Shown: positions 38,090 through 50,637 of the stretch, one piece after another | Position numbering within the stretch: the stretch's first letter is position 1 | Layout: each line of letters opens with the position of its first letter | DNA from: Pseudescherichia vulneris NBRC 102420 | GTDB lineage: Bacteria > Pseudomonadota > Gammaproteobacteria > Enterobacterales > Enterobacteriaceae | DNA length: 64,000 nt | Direction of reading: 5' to 3' | NCBI RefSeq assembly: GCF_000759795.1 | Contig: NZ_BBMZ01000007.1 | Location: 1 to 64,000, forward strand | Made by a program: the position numbers and the translations under genes | Notes under the pieces: model-generated | Seen by the model: the letters and a program-made list of their open reading frames with translations, nothing else | Told to the model about the DNA's origin: nothing | Database searches by the model: none

Positions 38090-40073
38090 GCACTTTTTTC
38101 GCTTTAGCGACCACGTTCTCAACGGTAAAGCCAAAGAACGGGAACAGCTTATCGGCCGGTGCGGACTCGCCGTAGCCGGTCATCCCGACAATGGCCCCTT
38201 TCAGGCCGACATATTTGTACCAGTAGTCGGCAATCCCGGCCTCAACGGCCACGCGGGCGCTGACGTCTGACGGCAGCACCGATTCACGGTACTCATCATC
38301 CTGGGCATCGAAGATGTCCGTCGAGGGCAGAGAGACCACCCGCACCTTGTGACCCTCGGCGCTCAGTTGCTCCGCTGCCTTCATGGTGATCTCAATCTCC
38401 GAGCCGGTGGCGATCAGGATCAGATCCGGCTGGCCATCGCTGTCCTTCAGAATATAGCCGCCGCGGGAGATGGCTTTCACCTGCTCCGGGGTACGCTCCA
38501 TCTGGGTAAGGTTCTGGCGAGAGAGGATCAGCGCGGTTGGGCCGTTGTGGCGCTCAATAGCCAGCTTCCAGCCGACGGCGGCTTCGACCTGGTCACAGGG
38601 ACGCCAGGTGCTGAAGTTCGGCGTCAGGCGCAGGCTGGCGAGCTGCTCAACCGCCTGGTGGGTCGGGCCATCTTCCCCCAGACCAATGGAGTCATGGGTA
38701 TACACCATGATCTGACGGGCCTTCATCAGCGCTGCCATACGCGCAGCGTTACGCGCATACTCGACGAACATCAGGAAGGTTGCGGTATAGGGCACGAAGC
38801 CGCCGTGGTGGGCGATACCGTTGGCGATGGCGGTCATACCGAACTCACGCACGCCGTAGTGAATGTAGTTCCCGGCCGGGTCCTCTTTCAGCGACGTTGA
38901 CCCAGACCAGATGGTCAGGTTACTTGGCGCAAGGTCCGCGGAGCCGCCCAGCAACTCTGGCAGCGCCGGGCCGTACTGGTTAAGCGCGTTTTGGGATGCC
39001 TTACGGGTAGCGACTTTCGCGGGCTCAGCCTGAAGTTTAGTGATGTACTCCTGGGTCAGCTGCTCCCAGTTTTCCGGCAGGCCACCGCTCATGCGACGGG
39101 AAAATTCTGCTGCCAGCTCCGGGTGCGCCTTCTCATAGGCGGCAAACTTCTCTTTCCACGACTGCTGGGCTTTCTCACCGCGCTCGCGGCCATCCCACGC
39201 CTGGTAGATCTCTTTCGGGATCTCAAAGGCCGGATGCTTCCAGCCCAGCTTCTGGCGGGTCAGGGCAACTTCTTCTTCCCCCAGCGCCGCGCCGTGGGAA
39301 TCCTCTTTACCCGCTTTGTTCGGCGAGCCAAAGCCAATCACCGTCCGGCAGATGATCAGCGACGGTTTATCCTTCACGCTCTGTGCTTCAAGAATGGCTG
39401 CTTTAATCGCCTCTGGATCGTGACCGTCAATCTCATGTACGACGTGCCAGTGGTAGGCTTCAAAGCGTTTGGCGGTATCGTCGGTAAACCAGCCTTCGGT
39501 TTCACCGTCGATGGAGATGCCGTTATGGTCATAGAAACCAATCAGCTTGCCCAGCCCCAGCGTGCCCGCTAGAGAGCAAACCTCGTGGGAGATCCCCTCC
39601 ATCAGGCAGCCGTCACCCATAAAGGTGTACGTGAAGTGATCGACGATCTCATGTCCCGGCTGGTTAAACTGCGCTGCCAGGGTGCGTTCGGCTATCGCCA
39701 GCCCCACCGCGTTAGCCAGCCCCTGGCCCAGCGGGCCGGTGGTGGTCTCAACGCCCGGCGTATAGCCGATCTCCGGGTGGCCCGGCGTTTTGGAGTGCAG
39801 CTGGCGGAAGTTTTTCAGCTCCTCAATCGGCAGATCGTAGCCGGAGAGGTGCAGCAGGCTGTAGAGCAGCATAGAGGCGTGACCGTTGGAGAGAATAAAA
39901 CGGTCGCGGTCGTACCATGTCGGATCTGTCGGGTTATGCTTGAGGAAATCGTTCCACAGCACTTCAGCGATATCGGCCATGCCCATTGGCGCGCCGGGAT
40001 GGCCGGAGTTGGCTTTTTGTACCGCGTCCATGCTCAGGGCGCGGATGGCGTTGGCAAGCTCTTTACGAGACAT
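38079..40073 (-). CDS. tktB: Transketolase 2
   Basis: 664 residues (E. coli TktB 667). Thiamine-diphosphate enzyme that moves two-carbon units between sugar phosphates. N-terminal [23 protein letters not shown]/Mg motif [18 protein letters not shown], and the catalytic Glu region [13 protein letters not shown]. Pairing with talA identifies it as TktB, the RpoS-linked isozyme, rather than TktA. It is 20 bases after talA and cotranscribed with it. Confidence 0.96.
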   Translation of the reverse strand: MSRKELANAIRALSMDAVQKANSGHPGAPMGMADIAEVLWNDFLKHNPTDPTWYDRDRFILSNGHASMLLYSLLHLSGYDLPIEELKNFRQLHSKTPGHPEIGYTPGVETTTGPLGQGLANAVGLAIAERTLAAQFNQPGHEIVDHFTYTFMGDGCLMEGISHEVCSLAGTLGLGKLIGFYDHNGISIDGETEGWFTDDTAKRFEAYHWHVVHEIDGHDPEAIKAAILEAQSVKDKPSLIICRTVIGFGSPNKAGKEDSHGAALGEEEVALTRQKLGWKHPAFEIPKEIYQAWDGRERGEKAQQSWKEKFAAYEKAHPELAAEFSRRMSGGLPENWEQLTQEYITKLQAEPAKVATRKASQNALNQYGPALPELLGGSADLAPSNLTIWSGSTSLKEDPAGNYIHYGVREFGMTAIANGIAHHGGFVPYTATFLMFVEYARNAARMAALMKARQIMVYTHDSIGLGEDGPTHQAVEQLASLRLTPNFSTWRPCDQVEAAVGWKLAIERHNGPTALILSRQNLTQMERTPEQVKAISRGGYILKDSDGQPDLILIATGSEIEITMKAAEQLSAEGHKVRVVSLPSTDIFDAQDDEYRESVLPSDVSARVAVEAGIADYWYKYVGLKGAIVGMTGYGESAPADKLFPFFGFTVENVVAKAKKVLNV

Positions 40074-40093
40074 ATTTCACTCCATGACAAAAA

Positions 40094-41044
40094 TTAAAGT
40101 TTAGCGGCAAGCAGATCTTCGAGTTTGCGCTGATCAACGGCGAACTGGCGGATACCGTCAGAGAGTTTTTCTACCGCCATCGGATCCTGGTTATGTTCCC
40201 AGCGGAATTCAGCCTCGGTCAGCGGCTCCTGACGTGGGAAGCTCTGTGAGGTGGGAACCAGCTTGCGCTCAATGGTGCCCTCTTTGTCCTGTAACTCCTG
40301 AAGCAGAGACGGAGAGATGGTCAGGCGGTCGCAGCCAGCCAGAGCGACGATCTGTTCGATACGGCGGAAGCTTGCTCCCATCACGATGGTTTCATAGCGG
40401 TTGCGCTTGTAGTAATCGTAGATATTACGTACCGATTTCACGCCCGGATCCTCTTCAACCACGTAGGGATCCTGCGGCTTGCGCTGCTGGTACCAGTCGT
40501 AGATACGCCCTACGAACGGAGAGATCAGGTAGACGCCCGCTTCGGCGCAGGCCCGCGCCTGGGCAAAGGAGAAGAGCAGGGTCAGGTTACACTTGATGCC
40601 CTCTCTCTCCAGCTCTTCTGCGGCGCGGATCCCTTCCCAGGTAGAGGCCAGCTTGATCAAAATGCGTGACTTGTCGATGCCCAGCTCCTCATAGAGCTGC
40701 ACGATACGGCGCGCCTTGGCGATGCTCTTCTCTTTATCAAAGGAGAGGCGAGCATCAACTTCGGTAGAGACGCGGCCAGGAATGCTTTTCAGAATTTCCG
40801 CACCAATATTCACCGCCAGCTTGTCGCTGGCTTCGGCAACCTGCTGCTCCTGCGTCTTGCCGCGCGCTTTACCGTACTCCAGCGCATCGTCGACCAGGTG
40901 CGAGAAGTGCTCCAGCGCCGCGGCTTTCAGCAGCAGGGAGGGGTTAGTGGTGGCGTCTTCCGGTTGGTAGTGGCGAATGGATTCGATATCACCGCTGTCG
41001 GCGACGACGGTGGTGAACTGTTTGATGCCGTCTAAGTAGTTCAT
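40094..41044 (-). CDS. talA: Transaldolase A
   Basis: 316 residues (E. coli TalA 316). Moves a dihydroxyacetone unit between sugar phosphates. The Schiff-base Lys is in [20 protein letters not shown], and NPSLLLKAA is near the N-terminus. Start ATG 41044, eight bases after AAGGAG; a TTG two codons upstream is too close to that site. First gene of talA-tktB, a stationary-phase pentose-phosphate pair. Divergent from maeB. Confidence 0.96.
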   Translation of the reverse strand: MNYLDGIKQFTTVVADSGDIESIRHYQPEDATTNPSLLLKAAALEHFSHLVDDALEYGKARGKTQEQQVAEASDKLAVNIGAEILKSIPGRVSTEVDARLSFDKEKSIAKARRIVQLYEELGIDKSRILIKLASTWEGIRAAEELEREGIKCNLTLLFSFAQARACAEAGVYLISPFVGRIYDWYQQRKPQDPYVVEEDPGVKSVRNIYDYYKRNRYETIVMGASFRRIEQIVALAGCDRLTISPSLLQELQDKEGTIERKLVPTSQSFPRQEPLTEAEFRWEHNQDPMAVEKLSDGIRQFAVDQRKLEDLLAAKL

Positions 41045-41325
41045 ACACAATACTCCTTGAAAAGCAAAAGCTTACGTGAGTGCGTTGGTTCACACCTTCG
41101 TGGAAAATAGAACATGCATAACAAAAAAGCATAGCAGACGGACACCGGTTTGCTGGCGTAAGGGCATAACACCGTTGATATAAATTGATAACAAATTTTG
41201 CGGCGGGGTGGTCAGAGTTTGGCAGCGTTCAAAGTTTATGCCGCGCTCAACGGCGATACTAGGGGGCGCGTCAGGAGCGCTATCACGCTTCACACCTACA
41301 AACGATACGTGAAAGGAACATCATA

Positions 41326-43605
41326 ATGGACGACCAGTTAAAACAGAGTGCCCTCGATTTTCACGAGTTCCCCATCCCCGGAAAAATTCAGGTCTCCCCG
41401 ACCAAGCCGCTCGCGACGCAACGCGATTTAGCGCTAGCCTACTCGCCGGGCGTCGCCGCCCCCTGTCTGGAGATTGAAAAAGATCCGCTGGCAGCCTTTA
41501 AGTACACCGCACGCGGCAACCTGGTGGGGGTGGTCTCCAACGGAACGGCGGTGCTGGGGCTGGGCAATATCGGTGCGCTGGCAGGCAAACCGGTGATGGA
41601 GGGCAAAGGCGTCCTGTTTAAGAAATTTGCCGGCATCGACGTCTTTGATATCGAGGTGGATGAGCTGGATCCGGACAAGTTTATCGACGTGGTGGCGGCG
41701 CTTGAGCCCACATTTGGCGGCATTAACCTTGAGGATATCAAAGCGCCGGAGTGCTTCTATATTGAGGCGAAGCTGCGCGAGCGGATGAATATTCCGGTTT
41801 TCCACGACGACCAGCACGGCACGGCGATCATCAGCACCGCCGCCATTCTCAACGGTCTGCGGGTGGTAGAGAAGAACCTCTCCGACGTGCGGATGGTGGT
41901 CTCCGGCGCGGGGGCTGCGGCCATCGCCTGTATGAACCTGCTGGTGGCGCTGGGAATGCAGAAGCACAACATCGTGGTGTGCGACTCCAAAGGGGTGATC
42001 TACCAGGGCCGCGAGACGCCGATGGCTGAAACCAAGGCCGCCTACGCCATTGAGGATAACGGCAAGCGCACGCTGGCAGAGGTGATGCAGGACGCGGACA
42101 TCTTCCTCGGCTGCTCTGGGCCGAACGTCCTGACCCAGGAGATGGTAAAGCAGATGGCGCGCCAGCCGCTGATCCTCGCCCTGGCGAACCCGGAGCCGGA
42201 GATCCTCCCCCCGGTGGCAAAAGCGGTGCGTGCGGATGCGATTATCTGTACCGGGCGCTCTGACTACCCTAACCAGGTCAACAACGTGCTCTGCTTCCCA
42301 TTCATCTTCCGTGGCGCGCTCGACGTGGGCGCTACTGCGATCAACGAAGAGATGAAGCTGGCGGCGGTGCACGCCATTGCCGAACTGGCCCACGCCGAGC
42401 AGAGCGAAGTGGTGGCCTCGGCCTATGGCGATCAGGATCTGAGCTTCGGCCCTGAGTACCTGATCCCCAAACCTTTCGATCCACGCCTGATCGTCAAGAT
42501 CGCCCCGGCGGTAGCGAAAGCGGCGATGGACTCCGGCGTCGCGACGCGGCCCATCGGCGACTTTACTGCCTATGTCGATAAGCTCACCGAATTTGTCTAC
42601 AAAACCAACCTGTTTATGAAGCCGGTCTTCTCTCAGGCGCGCAACGATCCGAAGCGGGTGGTGCTGTCGGAAGGGGAGGAGGCGCGGGTTCTGCACGCGA
42701 CCCAGGAGCTGGTCACCCTCGGGCTGGCGAAGCCGATTCTGGTGGGCCGCCCCGGCGTCATCGAGATGCGTATCCAGAAGCTGGGATTGCAGATCCGTCC
42801 CGGCGTCGACTTTGAGATCGTCAATAACGAATCCGACCCGCGCTTTAAAGAGTACTGGAGCGAGTACTACAGCATCATGAAGCGCAGCGGCATCACCCAG
42901 GAGCAGGCCCAGCGGGCGGTGATTAGCAACACCACGGTGATTGGGGCGATCATGGTTCAGCGCGGCGAGGCGGATGCTATGATCTGCGGCACCATCGGCG
43001 ACTATCACGAGCACTTTAGCGTGGTGCAACAGCTGTTTGGCTACCGTGACGGAGTGCAGACGGCAGGGGCGATGAATGCGCTGCTGCTGCCGAGCGGCAA
43101 CACCTTTATTGCTGACACCTACGTCAACGACGATCCGACGCCGGAGCAGCTGGCAGACATTACTCTGATGGCGGCCCAGACCGTGCGCCGGTTCGGTATT
43201 GAGCCGCGAGTGGCTCTGCTGTCGCACTCGAACTTCGGTTCGTCGAACTCACCGGCAGCGTGCAAGATGCGCGAGACGCTGGCGAAAGTACGCGAGCGCG
43301 ATCCGCACCTGATGATTGACGGGGAGATGCACGGCGACGCCGCGCTGCTAGAGAGCATTCGTCAGGATAGAATGCCGGACAGCCCGCTGAAAGGCTCGGC
43401 CAATATTTTGATTATGCCTAACGTCGAGGCGGCGCGGATTAGTTACAACTTACTTCGCGTCTCCAGTTCGGAGGGCGTCACCGTCGGGCCGGTGCTAATG
43501 GGCGTGGCAAAACCGGTGCACGTGCTGACGCCTATCGCCTCCGTCCGCCGCATCGTCAATATGGTGGCGCTGGCGGTGGTAGAGGCGCAGACGCAGCCGC
43601 TATAA
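41326..43605 (+). CDS. maeB: NADP-dependent malic enzyme (MaeB)
   Basis: 759 residues (E. coli 759). The N-terminal ~425 residues are malic enzyme ([17 protein letters not shown], the metal region [18 protein letters not shown], the NADP site [16 protein letters not shown]). The C-terminal ~330 residues are a phosphotransacetylase-like domain ([32 protein letters not shown]) that binds acetyl-CoA or acetyl-phosphate as a regulatory signal. It produces pyruvate and NADPH from malate. In K-12 the eut operon lies between maeB and hemF; here hemF follows after 5 bases on the other strand. Confidence 0.97.
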   Translation: MDDQLKQSALDFHEFPIPGKIQVSPTKPLATQRDLALAYSPGVAAPCLEIEKDPLAAFKYTARGNLVGVVSNGTAVLGLGNIGALAGKPVMEGKGVLFKKFAGIDVFDIEVDELDPDKFIDVVAALEPTFGGINLEDIKAPECFYIEAKLRERMNIPVFHDDQHGTAIISTAAILNGLRVVEKNLSDVRMVVSGAGAAAIACMNLLVALGMQKHNIVVCDSKGVIYQGRETPMAETKAAYAIEDNGKRTLAEVMQDADIFLGCSGPNVLTQEMVKQMARQPLILALANPEPEILPPVAKAVRADAIICTGRSDYPNQVNNVLCFPFIFRGALDVGATAINEEMKLAAVHAIAELAHAEQSEVVASAYGDQDLSFGPEYLIPKPFDPRLIVKIAPAVAKAAMDSGVATRPIGDFTAYVDKLTEFVYKTNLFMKPVFSQARNDPKRVVLSEGEEARVLHATQELVTLGLAKPILVGRPGVIEMRIQKLGLQIRPGVDFEIVNNESDPRFKEYWSEYYSIMKRSGITQEQAQRAVISNTTVIGAIMVQRGEADAMICGTIGDYHEHFSVVQQLFGYRDGVQTAGAMNALLLPSGNTFIADTYVNDDPTPEQLADITLMAAQTVRRFGIEPRVALLSHSNFGSSNSPAACKMRETLAKVRERDPHLMIDGEMHGDAALLESIRQDRMPDSPLKGSANILIMPNVEAARISYNLLRVSSSEGVTVGPVLMGVAKPVHVLTPIASVRRIVNMVALAVVEAQTQPL

Positions 43606-43610
43606 GCGCG

Positions 43611-45385
<1,775 letters not shown>

Positions 45386-45594
45386 ACGACCCGAAATGTA
45401 TTCCTGCGTCCCTGGTGTTTTAGCGTATCGCCTACAAGCTTACGACACGGCACGGTTTGAATTGCTTTATTTTTCATTTCAATACGTGACAGTCCACTAT
45501 TATGCCATTTTTTCGTTGTCATTTCGCCGCATATTGGCTTCACGGGCACTTCACGCCATAATCAACCTTTTGATCCTGAAGGCAGGTACATACC

Positions 45595-46020
45595 ATGGAG
45601 ATACGCGTTTTTCGCCAGGCCGACTTCGAAGAGGTGATCACCCTGTGGGAGCGCTGCGACCTGCTGCGGCCATGGAACGATCCGGAGATGGACATCGAAC
45701 GCAAGCTGAATCATGACGTTAGCCTGTTTCTGGTGGCCGAGGTCGGGGGGGAAGTGGTCGGCACGGTAATGGGCGGCTACGACGGCCATCGCGGCTCGGC
45801 CTACTACCTTGGGGTACACCCGGAGTTCCGGGGCCGGGGGATCGCCAACGCGCTGCTTAACCGTCTGGAGAAGAAGCTGATCGCCCGTGGCTGCCCGAAG
45901 ATCAACATTCAGGTGCGGGAAGAGAACGACCTCGTGCTGGGGATGTACGAGCGCCTCGGCTATGAGCATGCCGACGTCATCAACCTCGGCAAGCGCCTGA
46001 TTGAAGATGAAGAGTATTGA
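45595..46020 (+). CDS. ypeA: YpeA, GNAT acetyltransferase
   Basis: 141 residues (E. coli 141). N-terminus [20 protein letters not shown]; acetyl-CoA loop [22 protein letters not shown]. RimI-like, probably acetylating a protein or small amine; substrate not established. Followed by yfeY after 33 bases; K-12 has yfeZ in between, here missing. Confidence 0.94.
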   Translation: MEIRVFRQADFEEVITLWERCDLLRPWNDPEMDIERKLNHDVSLFLVAEVGGEVVGTVMGGYDGHRGSAYYLGVHPEFRGRGIANALLNRLEKKLIARGCPKINIQVREENDLVLGMYERLGYEHADVINLGKRLIEDEEY

Positions 46021-46053
46021 GTTTTAGTCAACCAAGACGAAAGGATTTAAGCC

Positions 46054-46632
46054 ATGAAATCGCTGCGTATGCTTCTCTGCGTCCTGCCGCTGGCCCTGAC
46101 CGGCTGTTCGACCCTCGGGTCGGTGAACTGGTCGGCAGCCAACCCCTGGAACTGGTTTGGTTCCTCATCAGAGGTGACCGATGAAGGCGTCGGGGCGCTG
46201 ACGGCGGATACCGCGCTGGATGAGGCCTCTATCGCCGATGCGCTGGACGGTGACTATCGCCTGCGCAGCGGGATGCGCTCAGATCGGGGCGGCAATGTGA
46301 TCCGCTTTTACGAGGCGCTGGACGGGGATAAGGTCGCCCTGATCGTCAACGGCGAGAACGGTAAAGTGAGCCGTATCGACGTCCTCGACAGCAATATTGA
46401 GAGCGACACCGGGGCCAAGGTCGGCATGCCCTTCAGCGAACTGTATGACAAAGCCTACGGCAACTGCACCAAAGCCACCGGCGACGACAGCGGCGGCGTG
46501 GAGTGTAAGGCTCAGGGTAGCCAGCACGTCAGCTATGTCTTTACCGGCAGCTGGAACGGCCCGGAGGGCTTAATGCCGCCGGACGACGAGCTTAAAAAAT
46601 GGACCCTGAGTAAGATTATTTGGCGTCGTTAA
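46054..46632 (+). CDS. yfeY: YfeY, RpoE-regulated lipoprotein
   Basis: 192 residues (E. coli 191). Signal peptide with lipobox LTGC (LPLALTGCSTLG), so it is a lipoprotein. DUF1131 family; a single globular domain includes DEASIADALDGDYRLRSGM and a Cys pair (YGNCTKATG, VECKAQ). Its K-12 orthologue belongs to the sigmaE envelope regulon; function unknown. A terminator lies just ahead of yfeX. Confidence 0.93.
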   Translation: MKSLRMLLCVLPLALTGCSTLGSVNWSAANPWNWFGSSSEVTDEGVGALTADTALDEASIADALDGDYRLRSGMRSDRGGNVIRFYEALDGDKVALIVNGENGKVSRIDVLDSNIESDTGAKVGMPFSELYDKAYGNCTKATGDDSGGVECKAQGSQHVSYVFTGSWNGPEGLMPPDDELKKWTLSKIIWRR

Positions 46633-46684
46633 TTGATCGGAACAATCCTGGTTCTCTGAAAAAGCGCGTACAATAGCGCGATTA

Positions 46685-46712
46685 ATGCCGCGGCTGCGCG
46701 GCATGTTTTTTT
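46685..46712 (+). terminator. Terminator between yfeY and yfeX
   Basis: 7-bp stem ATGCCGC / GCGGCAT with a T-run, ending a dozen bases before the yfeX start, immediately ahead of its ribosome site. Confidence 0.8.
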
Positions 46713-46724
46713 AGAGGAGTAGCG

Positions 46725-47624
46725 ATGTCTCAGGTTCAAAGCGGCATTTTGCCAGAACACTGCCGGGCGGCGATTTGGATCGAAGCGAACGTAAAGGGCG
46801 ACGTTAACGCCCTGCGCGAAGGCAGTAAAATTTTTGCCGATAAGCTGGCTAACTTCCAGCTCGCCTTTGCTGAGGCGAATCTCGGGGCGGTGGTGGCCTT
46901 TGGTCATCGCGTCTGGCCCGAACTGAGCGGTGGGGAAGGGGCCAAAGAGCTGAAGGAATTTGTTCCCTACGGCAAAGGGCTGGCCCCGGCCACCCAGTAC
47001 GATGTGATGATCCACATTCTCTCTCTGCGTCACGACGTCAACTTCTCTGTCGCCCAGGCGGCGCTGGCGGCGTTTGGCGATGCGCTGGAGGTCAAAGAGG
47101 AGACCCACGGCTTCCGTTGGGTAGAGGATCGCGACCTGAGCGGCTTTGTTGACGGCACGGAAAACCCAGCGGGCAGCGACAAGCGCACCGAGGTGGCCGT
47201 GATTCAGGAGGGCATCGACGCAGGCGGCAGCTACGTCTTCGTCCAGCGTTGGGAGCATAACCTCAAGCAGCTTAACCGGATGAGCGTGCCGGATCAGGAG
47301 ATGATGATTGGCCGCACCAAAGAGGCCAATGAAGAGATCGACGGCGACGCCCGGCCGATTACCTCGCACCTGAGCCGCGTCGATCTGAAAGAGAACGGCA
47401 AGGGGCTGAAAATCGTCCGCCAGAGCCTGCCTTACGGTACGGCAAGCGGCAAGCACGGGCTCTATTTCTGCGCCTACTGCGCCCGCCTCTACAATATTGA
47501 ACAGCAGCTGCTGAGCATGTTTGGTGATACCGACGGCAAGCGCGACGCTATGCTGCGCTTCACCCGCCCGGTTACCGGCGGCTACTATTTTGCCCCGTCG
47601 TTAGACCGCCTGCTCGCGCTGTGA
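46725..47624 (+). CDS. yfeX: YfeX, DyP-type heme peroxidase
   Basis: 299 residues (E. coli 299). Cytosolic DyP-type peroxidase: catalytic [12 protein letters not shown] (Asp), proximal heme His in [12 protein letters not shown] and a conserved Arg in [10 protein letters not shown]. Oxidises porphyrinogens and dyes with H2O2; a role in releasing iron from heme has been claimed and disputed for K-12. AGAGGAG six bases upstream is the ribosome site. Confidence 0.96.
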   Translation: MSQVQSGILPEHCRAAIWIEANVKGDVNALREGSKIFADKLANFQLAFAEANLGAVVAFGHRVWPELSGGEGAKELKEFVPYGKGLAPATQYDVMIHILSLRHDVNFSVAQAALAAFGDALEVKEETHGFRWVEDRDLSGFVDGTENPAGSDKRTEVAVIQEGIDAGGSYVFVQRWEHNLKQLNRMSVPDQEMMIGRTKEANEEIDGDARPITSHLSRVDLKENGKGLKIVRQSLPYGTASGKHGLYFCAYCARLYNIEQQLLSMFGDTDGKRDAMLRFTRPVTGGYYFAPSLDRLLAL

Positions 47625-47633
47625 CGCTCGCTC

Positions 47634-47663
47634 CTCCTCTGCCTCTTTCCGCAGGCAGAGGAG
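47634..47663. terminator. Strong hairpin after yfeX
   Basis: Perfect 11-bp inverted repeat CTCCTCTGCCT / AGGCAGAGGAG with an 8-base loop, ten bases after the yfeX stop. No T-run follows, so it may be a Rho-linked or 3'-protecting structure. Confidence 0.55.
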
Positions 47664-47826
47664 GGTGTGATGTGTGGTAAACGCTTTCCGACCATTCAAA
47701 TGTGACTGCTCTCCCTTTTTAACTGCGTAAATTAGATTATTTTCCCTGCCCGCATTATTAGCGTTTATTTCTTAATAATTTCTAAAAGCATTATTTATTA
47801 CAAAAATATGTTTAAAAGGATTTATG

Positions 47827-49179
47827 ATGACAATCAAAAAGCTATTATTAATAGCCTGTTCGCCATGCTGTTTTTTTGCAGCAGATGCCAATGCGAGCGA
47901 CTGGGAAAAGAGCCTTGCCGACGATCCGTTTTTTGCCGATTCCACCTTTGATATTTCTGCCAGGAATATGTGGAAGTATTTAAAGACGGAAAACCGTTAC
48001 GATAATGAGGAAGAGCGATATGCAACCTCTGTTCAGCAGGCCTGGGCGCAGGGGCTGACCGTTGACTATACCTCCGGGTATTTCGCGGACATAATCGGCT
48101 TTGACGCCTCTTATTACACCGCCGCAAAATTAGGAGCCAGTGATAACTTCGCCTCCCGTGCCATTCTCTATGATGATGACGGTGAAGCCAAAGGCTATAC
48201 CAAAATTGGTCAGCGCTACGCGAAGCTGAAAATGGATATTCTCCGTGCTAAAGTGAACGTCAAAGGCGGCTGGTTTACTATCAAGAATACCGGCATCTTC
48301 TCTAACTCACAGCGCATGTCCCTCAACACCCACTCAGGCTGGTATGCCAATACGGCCATCGATAATGTCAGCGTTGATACGCTATTTCTCGATGGGAAGG
48401 TGATGCGGCGTGATAGCCCTAATATCGACAGGATGTATATCCGTGACGGCAACGGAGAGAGCCGCGATGTCGATCACGTGATCACCGGGGGCATCAACTA
48501 TAAGAGTAAGCCCCTGAAAGCCTACTACTTCTATGGCGTAGCCGATGACCTGCTTTTTAAGCAGGGGTTTGAGGGCTGGTGGGATGCGTTTCCCGACATT
48601 ACCCTCGGGACGCAAATTTATGAGCAGGAGTATGGTAGCGATGCGAAAAGAACCACCTCCAGCACCGCGAGGGGAAAACAGGATTTTGATAAGCGGGCCT
48701 GGCACTACTCGGCCACTGTCGAATGGCGCATTCCGCAAACGCCCTGGAAAATAGTGGGTGGGTTAACCTATACCGAGGCCAAGAAAACAAACGGCGTGGG
48801 GCAATTTACCCGTAACGTCATCGGTAATGCCCGCGGGCGTTTTAATTCCCCAGCCTATGCGGATATCGATTACGTCCGCGACGGTGAAACCATGCTGGCG
48901 TTAGCCGCTGAGTATAAATTTACCCCCGATCTCTCGGTGGGCGTGCGGACGAACTACAGTGAATTCGATTATGAAGGCGAAACATTACGTCAGGGGCAGC
49001 TGGGGATCTACAGCAACTGGGATCCGGCTAAAAACTGGTCTGTCTATTTAAATGGCGGCTACGGTTGGCATCATGAGCAAGAGTCGGATTACACTACGCC
49101 AAAACTCTATAATGGGCATTCGCAACGCGCTAATTCTCTTTGCGGAGAGATGAGCGTGACTTATCGGTTCAGGCTTTAA
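47827..49179 (+). CDS. OprD-family outer-membrane porin
   Basis: 450 residues. Signal peptide (MTIKKLLLIACSPCCFFAA to ANA). The mature protein is rich in alternating aromatic strands, as in OprD/OccD-type 18-strand porins (WAQGLTVDYTSGYFADIIGF, YADIDYVRDGETMLALAAEY), and ends with the aromatic-rich strand MSVTYRFRL. Such channels admit specific small nutrients; the substrate is unknown. The second of two tandem ATGs (47827) is better spaced from AAAGGA; the first is at 47824. It occupies the place where K-12 has murPQR/yfeW; codon use and the AT-rich leader suggest an acquired gene. Confidence 0.85.
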   Translation: MTIKKLLLIACSPCCFFAADANASDWEKSLADDPFFADSTFDISARNMWKYLKTENRYDNEEERYATSVQQAWAQGLTVDYTSGYFADIIGFDASYYTAAKLGASDNFASRAILYDDDGEAKGYTKIGQRYAKLKMDILRAKVNVKGGWFTIKNTGIFSNSQRMSLNTHSGWYANTAIDNVSVDTLFLDGKVMRRDSPNIDRMYIRDGNGESRDVDHVITGGINYKSKPLKAYYFYGVADDLLFKQGFEGWWDAFPDITLGTQIYEQEYGSDAKRTTSSTARGKQDFDKRAWHYSATVEWRIPQTPWKIVGGLTYTEAKKTNGVGQFTRNVIGNARGRFNSPAYADIDYVRDGETMLALAAEYKFTPDLSVGVRTNYSEFDYEGETLRQGQLGIYSNWDPAKNWSVYLNGGYGWHHEQESDYTTPKLYNGHSQRANSLCGEMSVTYRFRL

Positions 49180-49218
49180 CTATAAATAATAAATTTATTC
49201 ATACTGAATATAGTGCAT

Positions 49219-49455
49219 ATGGATATTAAAAATTATTTTTCAAAAACGGTACATCTGGACCTGATAAAAAAAGTCTATTTTCTGTTTCACGAGAATCCGC
49301 GGCTTCTCTATTCGGTGACCGACGTGTGTGAGTTCTCCGATCTTAACAGAAAGCAGGTTGGGTTTATCTTAACCATTCTGGTCAGGCTGCGCATGGTCTA
49401 CCGGGAGATCAAAAAGCGCGGCGCGAGTAACCGCTATCTCTATCGCGCCAGATGA
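49219..49455 (+). CDS. Small winged-helix protein, PapI/FaeA-like
   Basis: 78 residues. Starts at ATG 49219; a GTG two codons upstream is in frame. The part from YSVTDVCEFSDL to the end has the PapI/FaeA-type pattern: an N-terminal helix-turn-helix (VTDVCEFSDLNRKQVGFILT) and then MVYREIKKRGASNRYLYRAR, comparable in spacing to the PapI segment with MVQRSPLRRGMATYWF. PapI-type proteins act with Lrp in phase-variable control. Forty bases after the porin on the same strand, so probably its companion regulator. Family placement is inference from pattern, not from a search. Confidence 0.55.
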   Translation: MDIKNYFSKTVHLDLIKKVYFLFHENPRLLYSVTDVCEFSDLNRKQVGFILTILVRLRMVYREIKKRGASNRYLYRAR

Positions 49456-49620
49456 TACAGCCCCGTAAGCGATGCCCGGACAGGAGTCAGTTAACCCGAG
49501 CATCGCTTATGCTCTTTTCTGCTTGCAAATCACCAAACGGTATATAAAACCGTTACTCCTTTCGTACTGCTTATAAATAAACTGTGTTTTTGATAGTCAT
49601 CACAGATATAAGGGTGCGCA

Positions 49621-50637
49621 ATGGCCGTTAACTTACTGAAAAAAGGATATCTGACGCTTGCCGCTTCAGTGTTGCTGGTAGCGCAGGCGCAGGCAACGGA
49701 GCTGCTCAATAGCTCCTATGACGTCTCTCGCGAGCTGTTTGCCGCCCTTAATCCGCCGTTCGAGCAGCAGTGGGCGAAAGAGAACGGCGGCGATAAGCTG
49801 ACGATCAAGCAGTCTCACGCGGGCTCCTCCAAGCAGGCGCTGGCTATCTTGCAGGGGCTAAAGGCAGACGTGGTGACCTATAACCAGATCACCGACGTGC
49901 AGATCCTCCATGACAAAGGCAAGCTGATCCCTGCGGACTGGCAGAGCCGCCTGCCCAACAACAGCTCGCCGTTCTACTCCACGATGGCGTTCCTGGTGCG
50001 CAAGGGCAACCCGAAAAATATCCACGACTGGAGCGACCTGGTGCGCTCTGACGTCAAGCTGATCTTCCCGAATCCGAAAACCTCCGGCAACGCCCGCTAT
50101 ACCTATCTGGCAGCATGGGGGGCGGCGGATAAAGCCGACGGCGGCGATAAGGCAAAAACCGAACAGTTCATGACCCAGTTCCTGAAAAACGTTGAGGTGT
50201 TTGATACCGGCGGCCGTGGGGCCACCACCACCTTCGTTGAGCGAGGTCTCGGTGACGTGCTGATCACCTTTGAATCGGAAGTGAACACCATTCGTAAACA
50301 GTACGAAGATCAGGGCCTTGAGGTTGTGGTCCCGAAGGTCAACATCCTGGCGGAGTTCCCGGTGGCATGGGTTGATAAAAACGTGAAGGCCAACGGCACG
50401 GAGAAGGCGGCGAAAGCCTACCTGAACTATCTCTATAGCCCGCAGGCGCAGACCATTATTACTGACTACTACTACCGGGTGAATAACCCTGACGTGATGA
50501 ACAAGCTGAAGGGCAAATTCCCGCAGACCGAGCTGTTTAAGGTGGAAGATCGCTTTGGCTCATGGCCAGAGGTGATGAAGACCCACTTTACGAGCGGCGG
50601 TGAGCTGGACAAGCTGCTGGCGGCGGGGCGTAGCTAA
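49621..50637 (+). CDS. cysP: Thiosulfate/sulfate-binding protein
   Basis: 338 residues (E. coli 338). Periplasmic binding protein with signal peptide (about 1-25, ending AQA). Conserved ligand-binding text: [43 protein letters not shown] and [16 protein letters not shown]. It delivers thiosulfate and sulfate to CysTWA. First gene of cysPTWA; its stop shares one base with the cysT start (TAATG). CysB control is expected; I could not pick the site. Confidence 0.98.
   Translation: MAVNLLKKGYLTLAASVLLVAQAQATELLNSSYDVSRELFAALNPPFEQQWAKENGGDKLTIKQSHAGSSKQALAILQGLKADVVTYNQITDVQILHDKGKLIPADWQSRLPNNSSPFYSTMAFLVRKGNPKNIHDWSDLVRSDVKLIFPNPKTSGNARYTYLAAWGAADKADGGDKAKTEQFMTQFLKNVEVFDTGGRGATTTFVERGLGDVLITFESEVNTIRKQYEDQGLEVVVPKVNILAEFPVAWVDKNVKANGTEKAAKAYLNYLYSPQAQTIITDYYYRVNNPDVMNKLKGKFPQTELFKVEDRFGSWPEVMKTHFTSGGELDKLLAAGRS

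Noticed and set aside
41434-43227. 597-codon open frame on the minus strand inside maeB
   Set aside because: Antisense shadow of a GC-rich gene; composition rich in His/Arg/Gln with no domain pattern, while maeB is a full-length match.
49456-49620. Specific CysB site upstream of cysP
   Set aside because: CysB sites are too degenerate to place by eye; control by CysB is expected but no site is claimed.
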